The notes: generated by a model from the letters alone, not told the origin. Positions 7,997-18,237 are shown, numbered from the stretch's first letter. The stretch is 64,000 nt of DNA from Clostridium muellerianum (GCF_012926525.1 NZ_JABBNI010000010.1:81692-145691), one strand, 5' to 3'. Translations and numbers: made by a program.

Positions 7997-9256
7997 TTAT
8001 GAACAACTAACTCTTTTTATATTAGCGCCTAGAGCTTTGAATTTATCCTCAATATTTGGATATCCTCTGTCAATATGTTCAATGCTTAGGACTTCTGTAG
8101 TTCCATCAGCAATAAGTCCAGCAATAACCATAGCAGCACCTGCTCTTAGATCTGTTGCTTTAACAGTAGCACCTGTAAGTTTATCAACACCATCTATAAT
8201 TGCAGTTCTGCCTTCTACTTTTATGCTTCCGCCCATTTTTTTAAGTTCATCCACATGTTTAAATCTACTTTCCCAAATACTTTCAGATATAATGCTTCTA
8301 CCTTTAGAAACGGTTAATAATGCACTCATAGGTTGTTGTACATCTGTTGGAAATCCTGGATAAGGCTGAGTTTTTATATTTACGCCCTTAAGCTTACCAT
8401 TGGATTTTACGGTAATACAATCACCATCTTCAATAATTTCACCACCCATTTCTATAAGTTTTGCTGAAATAGATTCTAAATGTTTTGGTATAACATTTTC
8501 TAGTCGCACTTCACCACCACAGGCAGCAGCAGCAATCATATAAGTACCAGCTTCTATTTGATCTGGTATTACGCTGTACGAACAACCCTGAAGTTCTTTT
8601 ACACCAACAACTCTGATTACGTCAGTACCAGCACCTTTTATATTAGCTCCCATACTATTTAGGAAGTTTGCAACATCTACTATGTGAGGCTCTTTTGCTA
8701 CATTTTCTAAAGTAGTTACACCTTCAGCAAGAGTTGCTGCAAGCATAACATTTATTGTAGCACCTACACTAACTACATCAAAAAATATGTTGGTACCTAT
8801 TAATCTATCAGCTTCTACAACAACACAACCGTGTGTGATATCTACTTTAGCTCCTAAGGCTTCAAAACCTTTTATATGTTGGTCAATAGGCCTAACACCA
8901 ATAGGACATCCTCCAGGTAGTTCTACTTTAGCTTTCTTAAATCTACCTAAAAGAGCACCTATAAGATAGTAAGAAGCTCTCATCTTTCTTACATCTTCAG
9001 TATCAGCATTTACATTATTTATAGTAGTACTATCTATCATAACTGAGTTTTTTCCTACTTCTATTTTACAGCCTAAGCTTTCAAGTATTCTTTCTAAACA
9101 ATGAACATCTTCAATATTAGGTATATTATCTATATTACAAACACTTTTACTTGCTAGTATAGCAGCAGGAAGTATTGCTACAGCAGCGTTTTTAGCACCA
9201 TTTATTTCTATAGAACCAAAAAGAGGGTTTCCTCCGTTAATTACCAATTTATCCAT
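7997..9256 (-). CDS. murA: UDP-N-acetylglucosamine 1-carboxyvinyltransferase MurA
   Basis: MurA transfers enolpyruvate from PEP to UDP-GlcNAc, the first committed step of peptidoglycan synthesis and the target of fosfomycin. The protein (419 residues from the ATG at 9256) has the catalytic loop [10 protein letters not shown] with the fosfomycin-sensitive cysteine, the N-terminal [18 protein letters not shown] and the PTD(V/L)QxP segment (GFPTDVQQP). An upstream ATG at 9277 would add MIRMDAG and has no ribosome site. Low-GC Gram-positives usually have two paralogues; I cannot say which this is. Confidence 0.95.
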   Translation of the reverse strand: MDKLVINGGNPLFGSIEINGAKNAAVAILPAAILASKSVCNIDNIPNIEDVHCLERILESLGCKIEVGKNSVMIDSTTINNVNADTEDVRKMRASYYLIGALLGRFKKAKVELPGGCPIGVRPIDQHIKGFEALGAKVDITHGCVVVEADRLIGTNIFFDVVSVGATINVMLAATLAEGVTTLENVAKEPHIVDVANFLNSMGANIKGAGTDVIRVVGVKELQGCSYSVIPDQIEAGTYMIAAAACGGEVRLENVIPKHLESISAKLIEMGGEIIEDGDCITVKSNGKLKGVNIKTQPYPGFPTDVQQPMSALLTVSKGRSIISESIWESRFKHVDELKKMGGSIKVEGRTAIIDGVDKLTGATVKATDLRAGAAMVIAGLIADGTTEVLSIEHIDRGYPNIEDKFKALGANIKRVSCS

Positions 9257-9655
9257 TCCCGCATCCATCCTTATCATATTAATAATAATTTATATTAAAA
9301 AAATCTTACATTCGTATTACTACACAAAGTTTATTATAACATAATTCTATAATATTTTAACACTAATTTTAAAAATGTGAATAGGATGTTTTATGTAATT
9401 TATTGAAAAAGGATAAAAAAGATTATATTATTAAGTGTAGATGCCATTATTTATAATGAAAAGTTATTTTGTTAGCATATTAAGTATGACATTTTATAGG
9501 ACTTTGACAAAAACTAGTTTTATGTTTTTTATTTTAGGTTAATATCAAAGCCACATTTTGTAAAGTTTATTATGAAAATGATCATATGATATAATAATAG
9601 TTAGAACTTCTATTTAATATATTTTATTAAGATTAACTTGGGGGATTGAAAAAGT
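9257..9655. other. intergenic region between divergent murA and 2H phosphoesterase gene
   Basis: About 400 bp without a gene. On the minus strand an extended -10 (TGTTATAAT, around 9332-9340) with GTTAAA 17 bp upstream is a plausible murA promoter. On the plus strand TATAAT at 9590-9595 may serve the 2H gene, though no good -35 is visible. The rest is very A+T-rich and I see no repeat, hairpin or RNA motif in it. Confidence 0.5.
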
Positions 9656-10204
9656 ATGAAGTATTATTTAGTAGCCTTATTTAATAAAGAATCGTATTCT
9701 TCTATCGAGGAAATACAAAGAAGTATATGTAGAAAGTACAAGTTATATAGAAATATTCCTGCTTTACACATAACTTTAGAAGTTGTAGGAGATCCAGATA
9801 TGGAAAAGTTAAGCAAGATAGTTGGAGACATACTAAAGCCTTATAAAAAGTTTAAAGTAGAAATAAATGGAGATGTATGTTTTGAACATCCATATAAATC
9901 TATTAATTTAAAAATAGAAAATAAGGGATATATTATTAGACTTGCGAGAAAGATAAATGAAAGCTTAAAATTACATGGATTTGATGTTAGGGAGAATATA
10001 GATAATTTAGGCTTACATATATCATTAGCTAATGTTAATTTTGCCTCAAGGCAGTGGAGCAGTAAAGAGTATGCAGCATCCTGTGAAAGCAATAAAAAAC
10101 AAAATTTTTATAAGATGGGTGTAATAGATAGAATTGAACTTTGGAAACCTATAAATAATAAGAAAGATATAGTAGTAAAAACTTTTGAATTGAGAGAATT
10201 TTAG
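9656..10204 (+). CDS. 2'-5' RNA ligase / 2H phosphoesterase superfamily protein
   Basis: A 182-residue protein with the paired catalytic motifs of the 2H superfamily: His38-Ile-Thr40 and His121-Ile-Ser123. Members (LigT, ThpR, YjcG) are 2'-5' RNA ligases or cyclic phosphodiesterases acting on RNA ends or cyclic nucleotides. The spacing and length fit a single-domain soluble enzyme, but the natural substrate cannot be read from the sequence. The gene is monocistronic, with GGGGG ahead of the ATG and a strong terminator behind. Confidence 0.83.
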   Translation: MKYYLVALFNKESYSSIEEIQRSICRKYKLYRNIPALHITLEVVGDPDMEKLSKIVGDILKPYKKFKVEINGDVCFEHPYKSINLKIENKGYIIRLARKINESLKLHGFDVRENIDNLGLHISLANVNFASRQWSSKEYAASCESNKKQNFYKMGVIDRIELWKPINNKKDIVVKTFELREF

Positions 10205-10208
10205 AAAT

Positions 10209-10248
10209 AAAAAACTTACACAAATGCTATAGCAAGTGTAAGTTTTTT
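10209..10248 (+). terminator. terminator of the 2H phosphoesterase gene
   Basis: Perfect 13-bp stem (10209-10221 with 10236-10248), loop of 14 nt, T-run at the 3' side. It isolates this gene from the ribose operon that follows. Confidence 0.9.
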
Positions 10249-10288
10249 ATTTCTTTTATTTACAAGTGAAAAAGTTTACATAAAATTA

Positions 10289-10317
10289 TTGACATATAAA
10301 CTTGAATAATATAAAAT
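10289..10317 (+). promoter_or_regulatory. ribose operon promoter
   Basis: TTGACA (10289-10294), a 17-bp spacer and TAAAAT (10312-10317) stand 50 bp before rbsK. The expected start near 10324 falls inside the operator pair. Confidence 0.75.
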
Positions 10318-10322
10318 CAAAT

Positions 10323-10346
10323 AAACCGATTAACTAAACCGGTTAA
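10323..10346. promoter_or_regulatory. tandem LacI-family operator half-overlapping the rbs start site
   Basis: Two near-identical elements 13 bp apart, AAACCGATTAA (10323-10333) and AAACCGGTTAA (10336-10346), lie just downstream of the -10. The second contains the perfect palindrome AACCGGTT with the central CG typical of LacI-family operators. The regulator encoded at the end of the operon is the obvious candidate to bind here; binding would block promoter clearance. Confidence 0.65.
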
Positions 10347-10367
10347 GTAAAAAGAGGTGATTATTAA

Positions 10368-11300
10368 ATGCAAAATGTTTGTATTTTAGGAAGTATAAAT
10401 ATGGACCTAGTTTTAAGAGTAGATAGGATGGTAAAGTCAGGAGAAACTATTCTGTCAAAAAGTTTTCAAAGGATATCAGGCGGAAAAGGAGCTAACCAAG
10501 CAGTAGCAGCAAGAAGGTTAGGTGCTAATGTATGTATGGTAGCTAGTGTTGGAAATGATGAAAACGGTTTAGAATTAGTGAAAGTTTTAAAAAAGGATAA
10601 TATAGATGTAAGTAATGTAAATTATAGTGATACTAATCCTACAGGCATGGCTATTATAACAGTGGATGACCTCGGAAATAACTCTATTATAGTAGTTCCA
10701 GGAGCTAACATGGAGATAAATCCAAGTTATATTGAAAATTTAAAGCAAGTTATAGTAAGTTCTAAAATATTGGTAGCCCAATTTGAAACACCAGTAGAAG
10801 CTACGATACAAGCTTTTAAAATAGCAAGAGAAAATGGAGTAGTTACAGTTTTAAATCCTGCACCAGCAAAGAATATACCAGAAGAATTATTAGAACTTAC
10901 AGATATCATAGCACCAAATGAAACGGAAGCTTTTGAGCTTACTAGCATAGAAGTAAAGGATGAAGAAAGTATAAGAAAAGCTTCAAACAAATTTTTAGAA
11001 AAGGGTGTAAAATTTGTAATAATAACATTAGGAGAAAAAGGTGCTGCTATAGTAGATAAAGATAAATTAAGTATTGTGCCTGCTTATAAAGTAAAGGCCA
11101 TAGACACTACAGCTGCAGGAGATAGTTTCATAGGAGCTTTAATAAGTAAGTTAGTAAATAGTGATATAGTAGATTTTAATTCTATTGAAAATTCTATAAA
11201 ATTTGCGAATAAAGTTTCATCTATCGTAGTACAAAGAGCAGGAGCGCAACCTTCACTTCCTTATTTGGAAGAGGTAAAAGAAGTGTATGGGGAGGAATAG
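10368..11300 (+). CDS. rbsK: ribokinase
   Basis: Ribokinase phosphorylates D-ribose to ribose 5-phosphate with ATP in the cytoplasm, committing imported ribose to the pentose phosphate pool. The 310-residue PfkB-family protein has the N-terminal GSINMDLVLRVDR, the first signature GGKGANQAVAARRLG and the catalytic anion-hole motif DTTAAGDSF near the C-terminus, in the form usual for RbsK. AGAGGTG precedes the ATG. First gene of rbsKDACB. Confidence 0.96.
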   Translation: MQNVCILGSINMDLVLRVDRMVKSGETILSKSFQRISGGKGANQAVAARRLGANVCMVASVGNDENGLELVKVLKKDNIDVSNVNYSDTNPTGMAIITVDDLGNNSIIVVPGANMEINPSYIENLKQVIVSSKILVAQFETPVEATIQAFKIARENGVVTVLNPAPAKNIPEELLELTDIIAPNETEAFELTSIEVKDEESIRKASNKFLEKGVKFVIITLGEKGAAIVDKDKLSIVPAYKVKAIDTTAAGDSFIGALISKLVNSDIVDFNSIENSIKFANKVSSIVVQRAGAQPSLPYLEEVKEVYGEE

Positions 11301-11303
11301 AAA

Positions 11304-11699
11304 ATGAAAAAAATTGGCATGCTAAATTCTAATATTTCAAGTGTTATAGCACAAATGGGGCATACGGAAACTTTGGCTATTGGAGATTGTGGATTACCTA
11401 TTCCAAAAGAAACAGAAAGAATAGATATAGCACTTATAAAGGATGTACCTACTTTTATACAAACACTAAAAGTAGTATTACAAGAACTACAAATTGAAGA
11501 GGTTGAAATAGCTAAGGAAACAGTAGACGTTAGTCCTAAATTATATGAAGAAATAAAAAGTGAAATTGGAGATACAAAAATAACATTTATTACTCATGAA
11601 GAGCTTAAAATTAAGTTAAAGGAGTGCAAGGCGGTTATAAGGACAGGAGAACAGACTCCTTATGCAAATATAATTTTAAAATCAGGGGTTATATTCTAA
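11304..11699 (+). CDS. rbsD: D-ribose pyranase
   Basis: RbsD interconverts the pyranose and furanose forms of ribose, supplying the furanose that RbsK uses. The 131-residue length is normal, and the catalytic His20 and Asp28 are both in place ([11 protein letters not shown]), as is the C-terminal [13 protein letters not shown]. It starts 3 bp after the rbsK stop with an overlapping ribosome site (GGGGAGG), so translation is probably coupled. Confidence 0.96.
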   Translation: MKKIGMLNSNISSVIAQMGHTETLAIGDCGLPIPKETERIDIALIKDVPTFIQTLKVVLQELQIEEVEIAKETVDVSPKLYEEIKSEIGDTKITFITHEELKIKLKECKAVIRTGEQTPYANIILKSGVIF

Positions 11700-11721
11700 T
11701 AAAGTATTAGGAGGATAAAGT

Positions 11722-13221
11722 ATGGAAAGTAAAAAGCCTATTTTGGAAATGGTGGGTATATCTAAATCATTTCCAGGAGTAAAGGCATTACAGGATGTGC
11801 ATATAAAAGCTTACGGTGGAAAAGTACTGGCCTTACTTGGAGAAAATGGAGCTGGAAAGTCCACATTAATGAAAATAGTAAGTGGTGTATATAAAAAAGA
11901 TGAAGGAAAGATCATTGTAGATGGTGACGAAATAGAGATACAGGGAATAAAACATGCCGAAAGCTTAGGGATAACTATCATACATCAAGAACTTAGTGTT
12001 CTTCCTAATTTAACAGTAGCTCAAAATATATTTTTAGGTAATGAAAAGTTTAGTAGTGGTACTAGAAAAATAAATAAAGCTTGGATGAAAGAAAAAAGTA
12101 AATATTTCTTAGATCAAATTGGATGCAACATAAATCCTAATACACTAGTTAAAGATATAAATCTTGGAGAAATGCAAATGATCGAAATTGCAAAGGCATT
12201 AACTAAAAATTCTAGTGTTATTATTATGGATGAGCCTACTACAGCGCTAACGGATGTGGAAACTCAAAAGTTATTTGAAGTAATTAGAAAGCTAAAAGAA
12301 AAGGGAATAGCAATTATATATATATCTCATAGAATGGATGAAATATTCCAAATTTGTGATTCCATAACAGTGTTAAGAGATGGTAAGTATATAGGTTCTG
12401 TTGAAACTAAAGATGTAACTAAAGACGATTTAATTACCATGATGGTAGGAAGAAAACTTGAAGAACAGTTTCCTTATAAAGAAGTAGAGAAAGAGAATGT
12501 TTTACTTAAAGTTGAAAACCTATCCATGAAGGATAAAGTAAAGAATGTAAGTTTTGAGATTAGATCAGGAGAAATATTAGGGGTTTCAGGTCTCATGGGA
12601 GCAGGAAGAACTGAGCTTGCCAAAACTATATTTGGAGATTATAAGAAGGGTTCAGGAGAAATATATGTAGATGGTGAAAAAGTAAATATTAATTCACCTA
12701 AAGATGCTATTAAATATGGTATATGTTACTTATCAGAGGATAGAAAACAAGAAGGTCTTATTTTAAATATGTCTGTAGCTCAGAATATGACACTTCCTAA
12801 TCTGACTAGTTATGAAAACAAAATGAAGAGAATAGATAAAAAGTCAGAAAAAAAGGAAGTAGAAGAGTATATTAAGAAGCTATCCATAAAGACACCTAGT
12901 CAGGAACAACTAGTTAAAAATCTTAGTGGGGGAAATCAACAAAAAGTGATTTTAGCTAAATGGCTAATGCGTTCACCTAAAGTATTAATAGTTGATGAAC
13001 CTACAAAGGGTATAGATGTAGGTGCAAAAAAAGAAATTTATGAAGTACTAAATAAGCTAAAAAGTATGGGCAAAGCTGTTATAATGATTTCTTCTGATAT
13101 GGCAGAAATATTAGGAGTTAGTGATAGAGTAATGGTAATGCATGAAGGAAAAGTAACAGGAGAATTGAAGAGAGAGGAAGCAACTCAAGAAAGTATAATG
13201 AAGTATGCTATTGGAGTTTAA
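11722..13221 (+). CDS. rbsA: ribose ABC transporter ATP-binding protein
   Basis: RbsA powers ribose import with RbsC and RbsB. At 499 residues it is a fused double ABC ATPase. Domain 1 has Walker [10 protein letters not shown], a weak signature (LGEMQ) and Walker [12 protein letters not shown]. Domain 2 has a degenerate Walker A (GLMGAGRTE), a full LSGGNQQKV signature and [12 protein letters not shown]. This asymmetry is normal in the sugar-importer CUT2 class. AGGAGG precedes the ATG; third gene of the operon. Confidence 0.95.
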   Translation: MESKKPILEMVGISKSFPGVKALQDVHIKAYGGKVLALLGENGAGKSTLMKIVSGVYKKDEGKIIVDGDEIEIQGIKHAESLGITIIHQELSVLPNLTVAQNIFLGNEKFSSGTRKINKAWMKEKSKYFLDQIGCNINPNTLVKDINLGEMQMIEIAKALTKNSSVIIMDEPTTALTDVETQKLFEVIRKLKEKGIAIIYISHRMDEIFQICDSITVLRDGKYIGSVETKDVTKDDLITMMVGRKLEEQFPYKEVEKENVLLKVENLSMKDKVKNVSFEIRSGEILGVSGLMGAGRTELAKTIFGDYKKGSGEIYVDGEKVNINSPKDAIKYGICYLSEDRKQEGLILNMSVAQNMTLPNLTSYENKMKRIDKKSEKKEVEEYIKKLSIKTPSQEQLVKNLSGGNQQKVILAKWLMRSPKVLIVDEPTKGIDVGAKKEIYEVLNKLKSMGKAVIMISSDMAEILGVSDRVMVMHEGKVTGELKREEATQESIMKYAIGV

Positions 13222-13253
13222 AGTATTAATTAGATACAGGAGGAGAGGGAAAA

Positions 13254-14183
13254 ATGGAAAGAGATATTAAAAGTTTGCTGTTTAAATACAAATCTTTAAT
13301 AGGATTATTAATATTATGTATAGTTATATCAGTTCTAACGCCTAGATTTTTAACTATTCCAAATATATTAAATGTATTTACTCAGGTTTCAGTTAATGCA
13401 ATTATAGCTGTAGGTATGTGTTTTGTAATATTAACAGGTGGAATAGATTTATCAGTTGGATCTACTCTTGCAATAGCAGGTGCTATTGCGGCAACTTTAG
13501 CACAAAAAAATGTTAATATAGTTTTGATTTTAGTTTTAACTGTAATAATTGGAGGATTAATTGGATTAATTAATGGAATAATAGTTGCAAAAGGAAAAAT
13601 TCAAGCTTTTATAGTAACACTTGCTACTATGACAATATTTAGAGGAGTAACTTATGTTTATACAAACGGAACTCCAATATCTGGACTTGGATCAAGTTTT
13701 ACTTTTATTGGTAATGGAACTGTATTTGGAATACCTTTGCCAGTTGTTATAATAGTAATTGTAGCAGTATTAGCTTGGTATGTATTGACACAAACTAGAT
13801 ATGGTAGATATGTATATGCTGTTGGTGGAAATGAAGATTCATCAAGGTTATCAGGTATAAATACAGATAAGATTAAAGCATTAGTTTATGTTTTGTCTGG
13901 AGCAGCAGCAGCACTAAGTGCTATTGTAGTAACCAGCAGAATTGGTTCTGCATCACCTAATGCAGGAAGTGGTTTTGAATTAGATGCCATTGCAGCAGTT
14001 GTACTGGGAGGAACTAGTCTTTCAGGTGGAGAAGGTTCCCTTACTGGAACAATAATAGGTGCAATGATAATAGGAGTATTGAATAATGGTTTGAATTTAA
14101 TGAATGTATCTCCTTTTTATCAATCAATAGTAAAAGGACTTGTTATATTGCTAGCAGTTATGCTTGATAAGAAAAACAAATAA
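13254..14183 (+). CDS. rbsC: ribose ABC transporter permease
   Basis: RbsC forms the membrane channel of the ribose importer. The 309-residue protein is strongly hydrophobic with 8-10 predicted membrane segments and carries the CUT2 permease signatures GGIDLSVGS and the cytoplasmic ALSAIVVTSRIGSASPNAG...ELDAIAAVVLGGTSLSGG region that contacts the ATPase. AGGAGAGGG precedes the ATG, 32 bp after rbsA. Confidence 0.95.
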   Translation: MERDIKSLLFKYKSLIGLLILCIVISVLTPRFLTIPNILNVFTQVSVNAIIAVGMCFVILTGGIDLSVGSTLAIAGAIAATLAQKNVNIVLILVLTVIIGGLIGLINGIIVAKGKIQAFIVTLATMTIFRGVTYVYTNGTPISGLGSSFTFIGNGTVFGIPLPVVIIVIVAVLAWYVLTQTRYGRYVYAVGGNEDSSRLSGINTDKIKALVYVLSGAAAALSAIVVTSRIGSASPNAGSGFELDAIAAVVLGGTSLSGGEGSLTGTIIGAMIIGVLNNGLNLMNVSPFYQSIVKGLVILLAVMLDKKNK

Positions 14184-14223
14184 AAAAATATTTATATATA
14201 AAAACAAGGGAGGAATATTAATT

Positions 14224-15144
14224 ATGAAAAGAACACGTTTAAAAATGATGTCACTAATGTTAACAGGTGTGCTTGCAATTGCAGGCCTCACAGGATGTGG
14301 AAAAAGCAGTCAACAACAATCGTCTGATCAAGGTGGTAAAAAGAAAATAGGAATGGTAATATCAACTTTAAACAACCCATTCTTTGTTACAATGAAAGAT
14401 GGAGCAACTAAAAAGGCAAAAGAATTAGGATATGACTTAGTAGTTGTTGATTCTCAAAATGATGCAACAAAAGAAAGATCAAATGTAGATGATCTTATAC
14501 AACAAGGTGTTTCAGCATTAATTATCAATGCTACAGATAGTGATGCAGTTGGAAACTCAATTAAGGCAGCAAATGATAAAAAAATACCAGTTTTAACTGT
14601 AGACAGAAAAGCTAATAGTGGAACAGTTGTTACACACATAGCCTCGGATAATGTTAAAGGTGGAAAGATGGCAGCAGAATTCATATTACAACAATTAGGT
14701 GGAAAAGCAAATATAGTTGAACTTCAAGGAGTTCCAGGAGCATCAGCTACAAGAGATAGAGGTAAGGGATTCCATGAAGGTGTTGATGGAAAAGCTAATG
14801 TCAAAGTAGTTGCAAGTCAAGCAGCAGATTTCGATAGACAAAAGGGATTGAATGTAATGCAAAACATAATGCAGTCTACACCACAGTTCGATGCTGTTTT
14901 TGCTCATAATGATGAGATGGCATTAGGTGCAGTTAAAGCATTACAAGGAAAAAAAGTTATAATTGTAGGATTTGATGGTACTGATGATGCTAAAAAGGCA
15001 GTTGCAAGTGGCGAAATGACAGCTACAGTTGCACAACAACCGGATTTAATGGGAAGCTTAGCTGTTGAAAATGCAGTAAAGGTTATAAAGGGTGAAACTG
15101 TTGCAAAAGAAATACCTGTAGATTTAAAACTTATAAAAAAATAG
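14224..15144 (+). CDS. rbsB: ribose-binding lipoprotein
   Basis: This is the extracellular substrate-binding component of the ribose importer. From the ATG at 14224 (AGGGAGG upstream; a longer in-frame start at 14164 overlaps rbsC and has no such site) the protein is 306 residues. A signal peptide ends in the lipobox LTGC, so it is tethered to the membrane as in other Gram-positives. The mature part is a type I periplasmic-binding fold with conserved STLNNPFFVTMKDGA, ATDSDAV and FDGTDDA segments. Last transport gene, followed by a terminator. Confidence 0.95.
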   Translation: MKRTRLKMMSLMLTGVLAIAGLTGCGKSSQQQSSDQGGKKKIGMVISTLNNPFFVTMKDGATKKAKELGYDLVVVDSQNDATKERSNVDDLIQQGVSALIINATDSDAVGNSIKAANDKKIPVLTVDRKANSGTVVTHIASDNVKGGKMAAEFILQQLGGKANIVELQGVPGASATRDRGKGFHEGVDGKANVKVVASQAADFDRQKGLNVMQNIMQSTPQFDAVFAHNDEMALGAVKALQGKKVIIVGFDGTDDAKKAVASGEMTATVAQQPDLMGSLAVENAVKVIKGETVAKEIPVDLKLIKK

Positions 15145-15157
15145 TATACTAAAACTA

Positions 15158-15185
15158 AAAATCCAGGATGTAAGTCCTGGATTTT
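15158..15185 (+). terminator. terminator after rbsB
   Basis: Perfect 11-bp hairpin (15158-15168 with 15175-15185) ending in TTTT. It separates the structural operon from the regulator gene. Confidence 0.88.
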
Positions 15186-15254
15186 ATCAACTAATGTTTG
15201 TTAAATAAAATACAATTGTGATCAGATACAAATTTGATTTCAGAAGGGGTAATT

Positions 15255-16256
15255 ATGAAGAAAGTTACAATGTTAGACATTGCTAACAAAGCAGGAGTAT
15301 CTAAGGCAACAGTCTCTATGGTTTTAAATAAAAGGGACGGAAATATAAGTGAAGAAACAAAAAGTAAGGTAATGGCACTAGCTAAGGAGATGAATTACAT
15401 TCCTAATCATTTAGCAAGGAGTTTAAGCACAAAAAAGACTAATACTATAGGAATAGTTTTGCCGGATATAACAAATCCATTTTTTGCATCTATTGCAAGA
15501 GCTATAGAGGATGGTGCAAGCTATTTAGGATACAATGTTATTTTTTGTAATACAGATAACGAGATAAAAAAAGAAGAGAAGTATATAAAGGTTCTTATAA
15601 GTAAATTGGTCGATGGAGTTATTTTTATAGCAGGAGGAGAAAGTTGTACTAGCATTAAAATGTTAAGAAATAATAATGTACCTTTTGTACTTGTAGATAG
15701 ATATATAGATAGTTATAAAGAAGATTATGGAGTATATTGCTTAAACAAGAGCGGAGTTATTCAGGGAATAGATTATTTATATGATAAAGGAAAAAGAAAT
15801 ATAGCATTTGTAAAAGGTCCTGATACATTGGAAATTTCAAATCAGAGATTACAAGGATATAAATGTGCTATGAGTCAATATGGTATATATAATGAAAATC
15901 TTATTTTTAAAGGATCTTTCAATATAGAAGGTGGAATGGATTCTACAAAAATACTATTAGAAAGTAAAGAAAAAATAGATGCCATATTTTATAGTAATGA
16001 CTTAATGGCCTTAGGAGGAATAAAGGTGTTGCTAAGAAATGGAATTAGGATACCTCAGGATATAAGTATTATTGGTTTTGATAATATACACATATCACAA
16101 TTTATTGAACCAGAATTAACGACAATAGCTCAACCTATTTATGAGATGGGGAAGGAATCTTGTAAGCTTCTTATAGATATAATAAATAATAAAAGAAGAC
16201 TAAGTAAGCAAGTTTATTTTGAAACTCAGCTAATAGTAAGAAGTACAACTTTATAA
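15255..16256 (+). CDS. rbsR: LacI-family transcriptional regulator, probable ribose repressor
   Basis: A 333-residue LacI/GalR regulator: N-terminal helix-turn-helix and hinge (VTMLDIANKAGVSKATVSMVLN, then YIPNHLARSL), followed by a periplasmic-binding-like effector domain. In the effector domain DITNPFFASI and DGVIFIAGGE are typical. The ATG at 15255 follows AGAAGGGG; an upstream in-frame start at 15234 is less likely. Its position directly after rbsB and the LacI-type operator before rbsK make ribose repression the natural reading, but the effector is not proven by sequence. Confidence 0.88.
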   Translation: MKKVTMLDIANKAGVSKATVSMVLNKRDGNISEETKSKVMALAKEMNYIPNHLARSLSTKKTNTIGIVLPDITNPFFASIARAIEDGASYLGYNVIFCNTDNEIKKEEKYIKVLISKLVDGVIFIAGGESCTSIKMLRNNNVPFVLVDRYIDSYKEDYGVYCLNKSGVIQGIDYLYDKGKRNIAFVKGPDTLEISNQRLQGYKCAMSQYGIYNENLIFKGSFNIEGGMDSTKILLESKEKIDAIFYSNDLMALGGIKVLLRNGIRIPQDISIIGFDNIHISQFIEPELTTIAQPIYEMGKESCKLLIDIINNKRRLSKQVYFETQLIVRSTTL

Positions 16257-16257
16257 T

Positions 16258-16289
16258 AAAAACCTACATATAAAAATATGTAGGTTTTT
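16258..16289. terminator. bidirectional terminator between rbsR and glutamine synthetase
   Basis: Perfect 13-bp stem (16258-16270 with 16277-16289) with A's and T's at both ends, placed between convergent genes. Confidence 0.9.
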
Positions 16290-16292
16290 TTA

Positions 16293-18191
16293 TTAGATAT
16301 CTAATAGATTTTTCTTGTAGTTAGAATATAAGTCTCTTAATTCTTTGATTTTTTCGTCAAGCTCTATTTGAAGGTTTGAAACTTCATTATAGTTATTTGA
16401 ATCTGTAGCAACTTTTATTCTTGTAAATAAGCTTTGTTTTGAGTATGAATCTTTCATTAAATAATATCTTAATTCATTTATTTTCATCCAATTAGCTACA
16501 TCAAGATCTAAAGCTTTATCTATGGAGTGAAGAGGTCTGCAAGCTCTTATTTCATCTGAGTAATTTGATATAATTCTATTATTTATTTCAACAATCCATC
16601 TCTTAGTAGTACCAAGTACAAAGCTGTTTATAAGTTTTTCATTTAATACATTACCTTGCATAAGAACTGCTTTCTTATCTGGATATTTGTTAAATGCAGT
16701 AAGATTTTCATATACTGTAGCAGGTGCTTTTCCGAAGAATTGTTCTCTTTCTTCATCAGTAAAGTCTTCAAATACATCTTCTTCACTTCTATAAGCTCTT
16801 CCTGATTCTAAATAATCAGTAGTATCTTTTGGTTTCTTTGAAAGTTCTGCTAAAAGATCATCTTCATTTTTTTCAGCAGTCACTGCATACTTAATACCAT
16901 CTAACATGGTCATATAAAGTGCAGACACAGCTAAGTAAGTGTTTGTATGTGGGTTTGGAGCTCTAAGCTCAAACCTTGTACCTAAAGGGTTCTGTAGGTC
17001 TCTTATAACGCCTATAAGTACAGTTCTATTTCTAGAAGGAATTTCTACAGAATTACCTATAGAAGTTACTATACAAATTGGAGCTTCAAATCCAGGTTTT
17101 AATCTTCTTAAAGAGTCATTAGTAGAAGATACAAATGGGTTTACTACTTCATAGTTTTTAAGTATTCCCATTATAGAAGCATATCCAAAAGTACTTAAGA
17201 AATGTTTTTTTGGTGATGAGAATAGGTTAATTCTTTTTCCATTTTTAAGTTTTAAAGCTATTCCAATATGAGTATGTTCACCACTACCTGCTACACCATC
17301 TATAGGTTTAGCAAGAAATGTAACATCTAATCCATTTTTCCTAAAAGTTTCTTTAACTAAACTTTTAACTAGAAGCTCATTATCTGCAGCCTGCACTGCA
17401 GTGGAATATTTCCAATCTATTTCAAGTTGCTCCATTATGTGAGTAAGTTTTCCGGATTCATCTATTTTTGCTTTTACTCCACCAACTTCTTTGTGGCCCA
17501 TCTCAGGTTCTAAACCATATGCATCCATAACAAGTAAGGATTCTTCAAGAGATGTTCTTACAACTCCTTTTGTTCTAGTCCAATATTGTTCTTGTAATAC
17601 TTGTGAGGTAGAAAGTTCTTCAACTTCAGCTATATCGTTAGGAGTTTTAACCCAAAATTCTAATTCTGTAGCACAAGTAGCAACTAGATCTTCTATGTCA
17701 TCATATTTTATTTCAAAAGGTGTTAGTGAGTTTGGATACTTTTTAAATAAGTCTAAAAGAGTTGATTTGAAGTATTCTATAGAGTGTTTTAAAATGTGCC
17801 TAGAATCTACAGCAACATTTTCATGATATAAGAAACAAGGAATTCTTAAAGTTCCAATAGGTTTATTAGTTTCAAAGTCTATATGCTCATAGTTATATTC
17901 AACATACCAGTTTACATCAATATCTGCAAGCATATCTACTTTAGCATTGTTTAAGCTTGCTATTCCAGGGAGAACAACGGATGAGCCATCAGTTTGTATT
18001 GCTCCCTTTAAGAAGGTATCTATATCTTCTAAGAAGACTTTCATAGGTATCTTTTCGTCAGTATCATTTCCTGATAAGTCTATGCCTATAAGAGACACAA
18101 ATTTTATTTCAGGATGAGAAGTTAAAATTGCTTTTAGTTCTTTTTCTGAATGATTTTCTTTTGAAATGGTGTAGATTAAATCTTTTATCAT
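16293..18191 (-). CDS. glnA: atypical long glutamine synthetase
   Basis: Glutamine synthetase makes glutamine from glutamate, ammonia and ATP. This 632-residue protein has a recognisable GS catalytic core: GSGEHTHIGIAL (counterpart of the GSI GxGMHxHxSL metal-binding segment), NDSLRRLKPGFEAPICI, RNRTVLIGV, and RFELRAPNPHTNTYLAVSALYM (counterpart of RxExRxPDPxxNPYL). It is much longer than GSI (about 440-470) and shorter than GSIII (about 700). The extra length is mainly a helical C-terminal extension (about 470-632). The core looks GSI-like, not GSIII. Its 5' leader holds a terminator, pointing to attenuation. The exact subclass is uncertain. Confidence 0.85.
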   Translation of the reverse strand: MIKDLIYTISKENHSEKELKAILTSHPEIKFVSLIGIDLSGNDTDEKIPMKVFLEDIDTFLKGAIQTDGSSVVLPGIASLNNAKVDMLADIDVNWYVEYNYEHIDFETNKPIGTLRIPCFLYHENVAVDSRHILKHSIEYFKSTLLDLFKKYPNSLTPFEIKYDDIEDLVATCATELEFWVKTPNDIAEVEELSTSQVLQEQYWTRTKGVVRTSLEESLLVMDAYGLEPEMGHKEVGGVKAKIDESGKLTHIMEQLEIDWKYSTAVQAADNELLVKSLVKETFRKNGLDVTFLAKPIDGVAGSGEHTHIGIALKLKNGKRINLFSSPKKHFLSTFGYASIMGILKNYEVVNPFVSSTNDSLRRLKPGFEAPICIVTSIGNSVEIPSRNRTVLIGVIRDLQNPLGTRFELRAPNPHTNTYLAVSALYMTMLDGIKYAVTAEKNEDDLLAELSKKPKDTTDYLESGRAYRSEEDVFEDFTDEEREQFFGKAPATVYENLTAFNKYPDKKAVLMQGNVLNEKLINSFVLGTTKRWIVEINNRIISNYSDEIRACRPLHSIDKALDLDVANWMKINELRYYLMKDSYSKQSLFTRIKVATDSNNYNEVSNLQIELDEKIKELRDLYSNYKKNLLDI

Positions 18192-18213
18192 ATAATTTCC
18201 TCCTAAAAATAAA

Positions 18214-18237
18214 AAAAGAGTTTTTTTTTACTCTTTT
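18214..18237 (-). terminator. terminator hairpin in the glutamine synthetase leader
   Basis: On the minus strand an 8-bp stem (18230-18237 with 18214-18221, AAAAGAGT/ACTCTTTT) is followed by a T-tract and then by AGGAGG of the gene. It is a transcription stop placed between promoter and ribosome site. Another AAGAGT-like segment just upstream could offer alternative pairing. Confidence 0.6.

Noticed and set aside
16293..18191. Type III glutamine synthetase (GlnN)
   Set aside because: GSIII is about 700 residues and has a different nucleotide-binding signature; the motifs here are closer to GSI.
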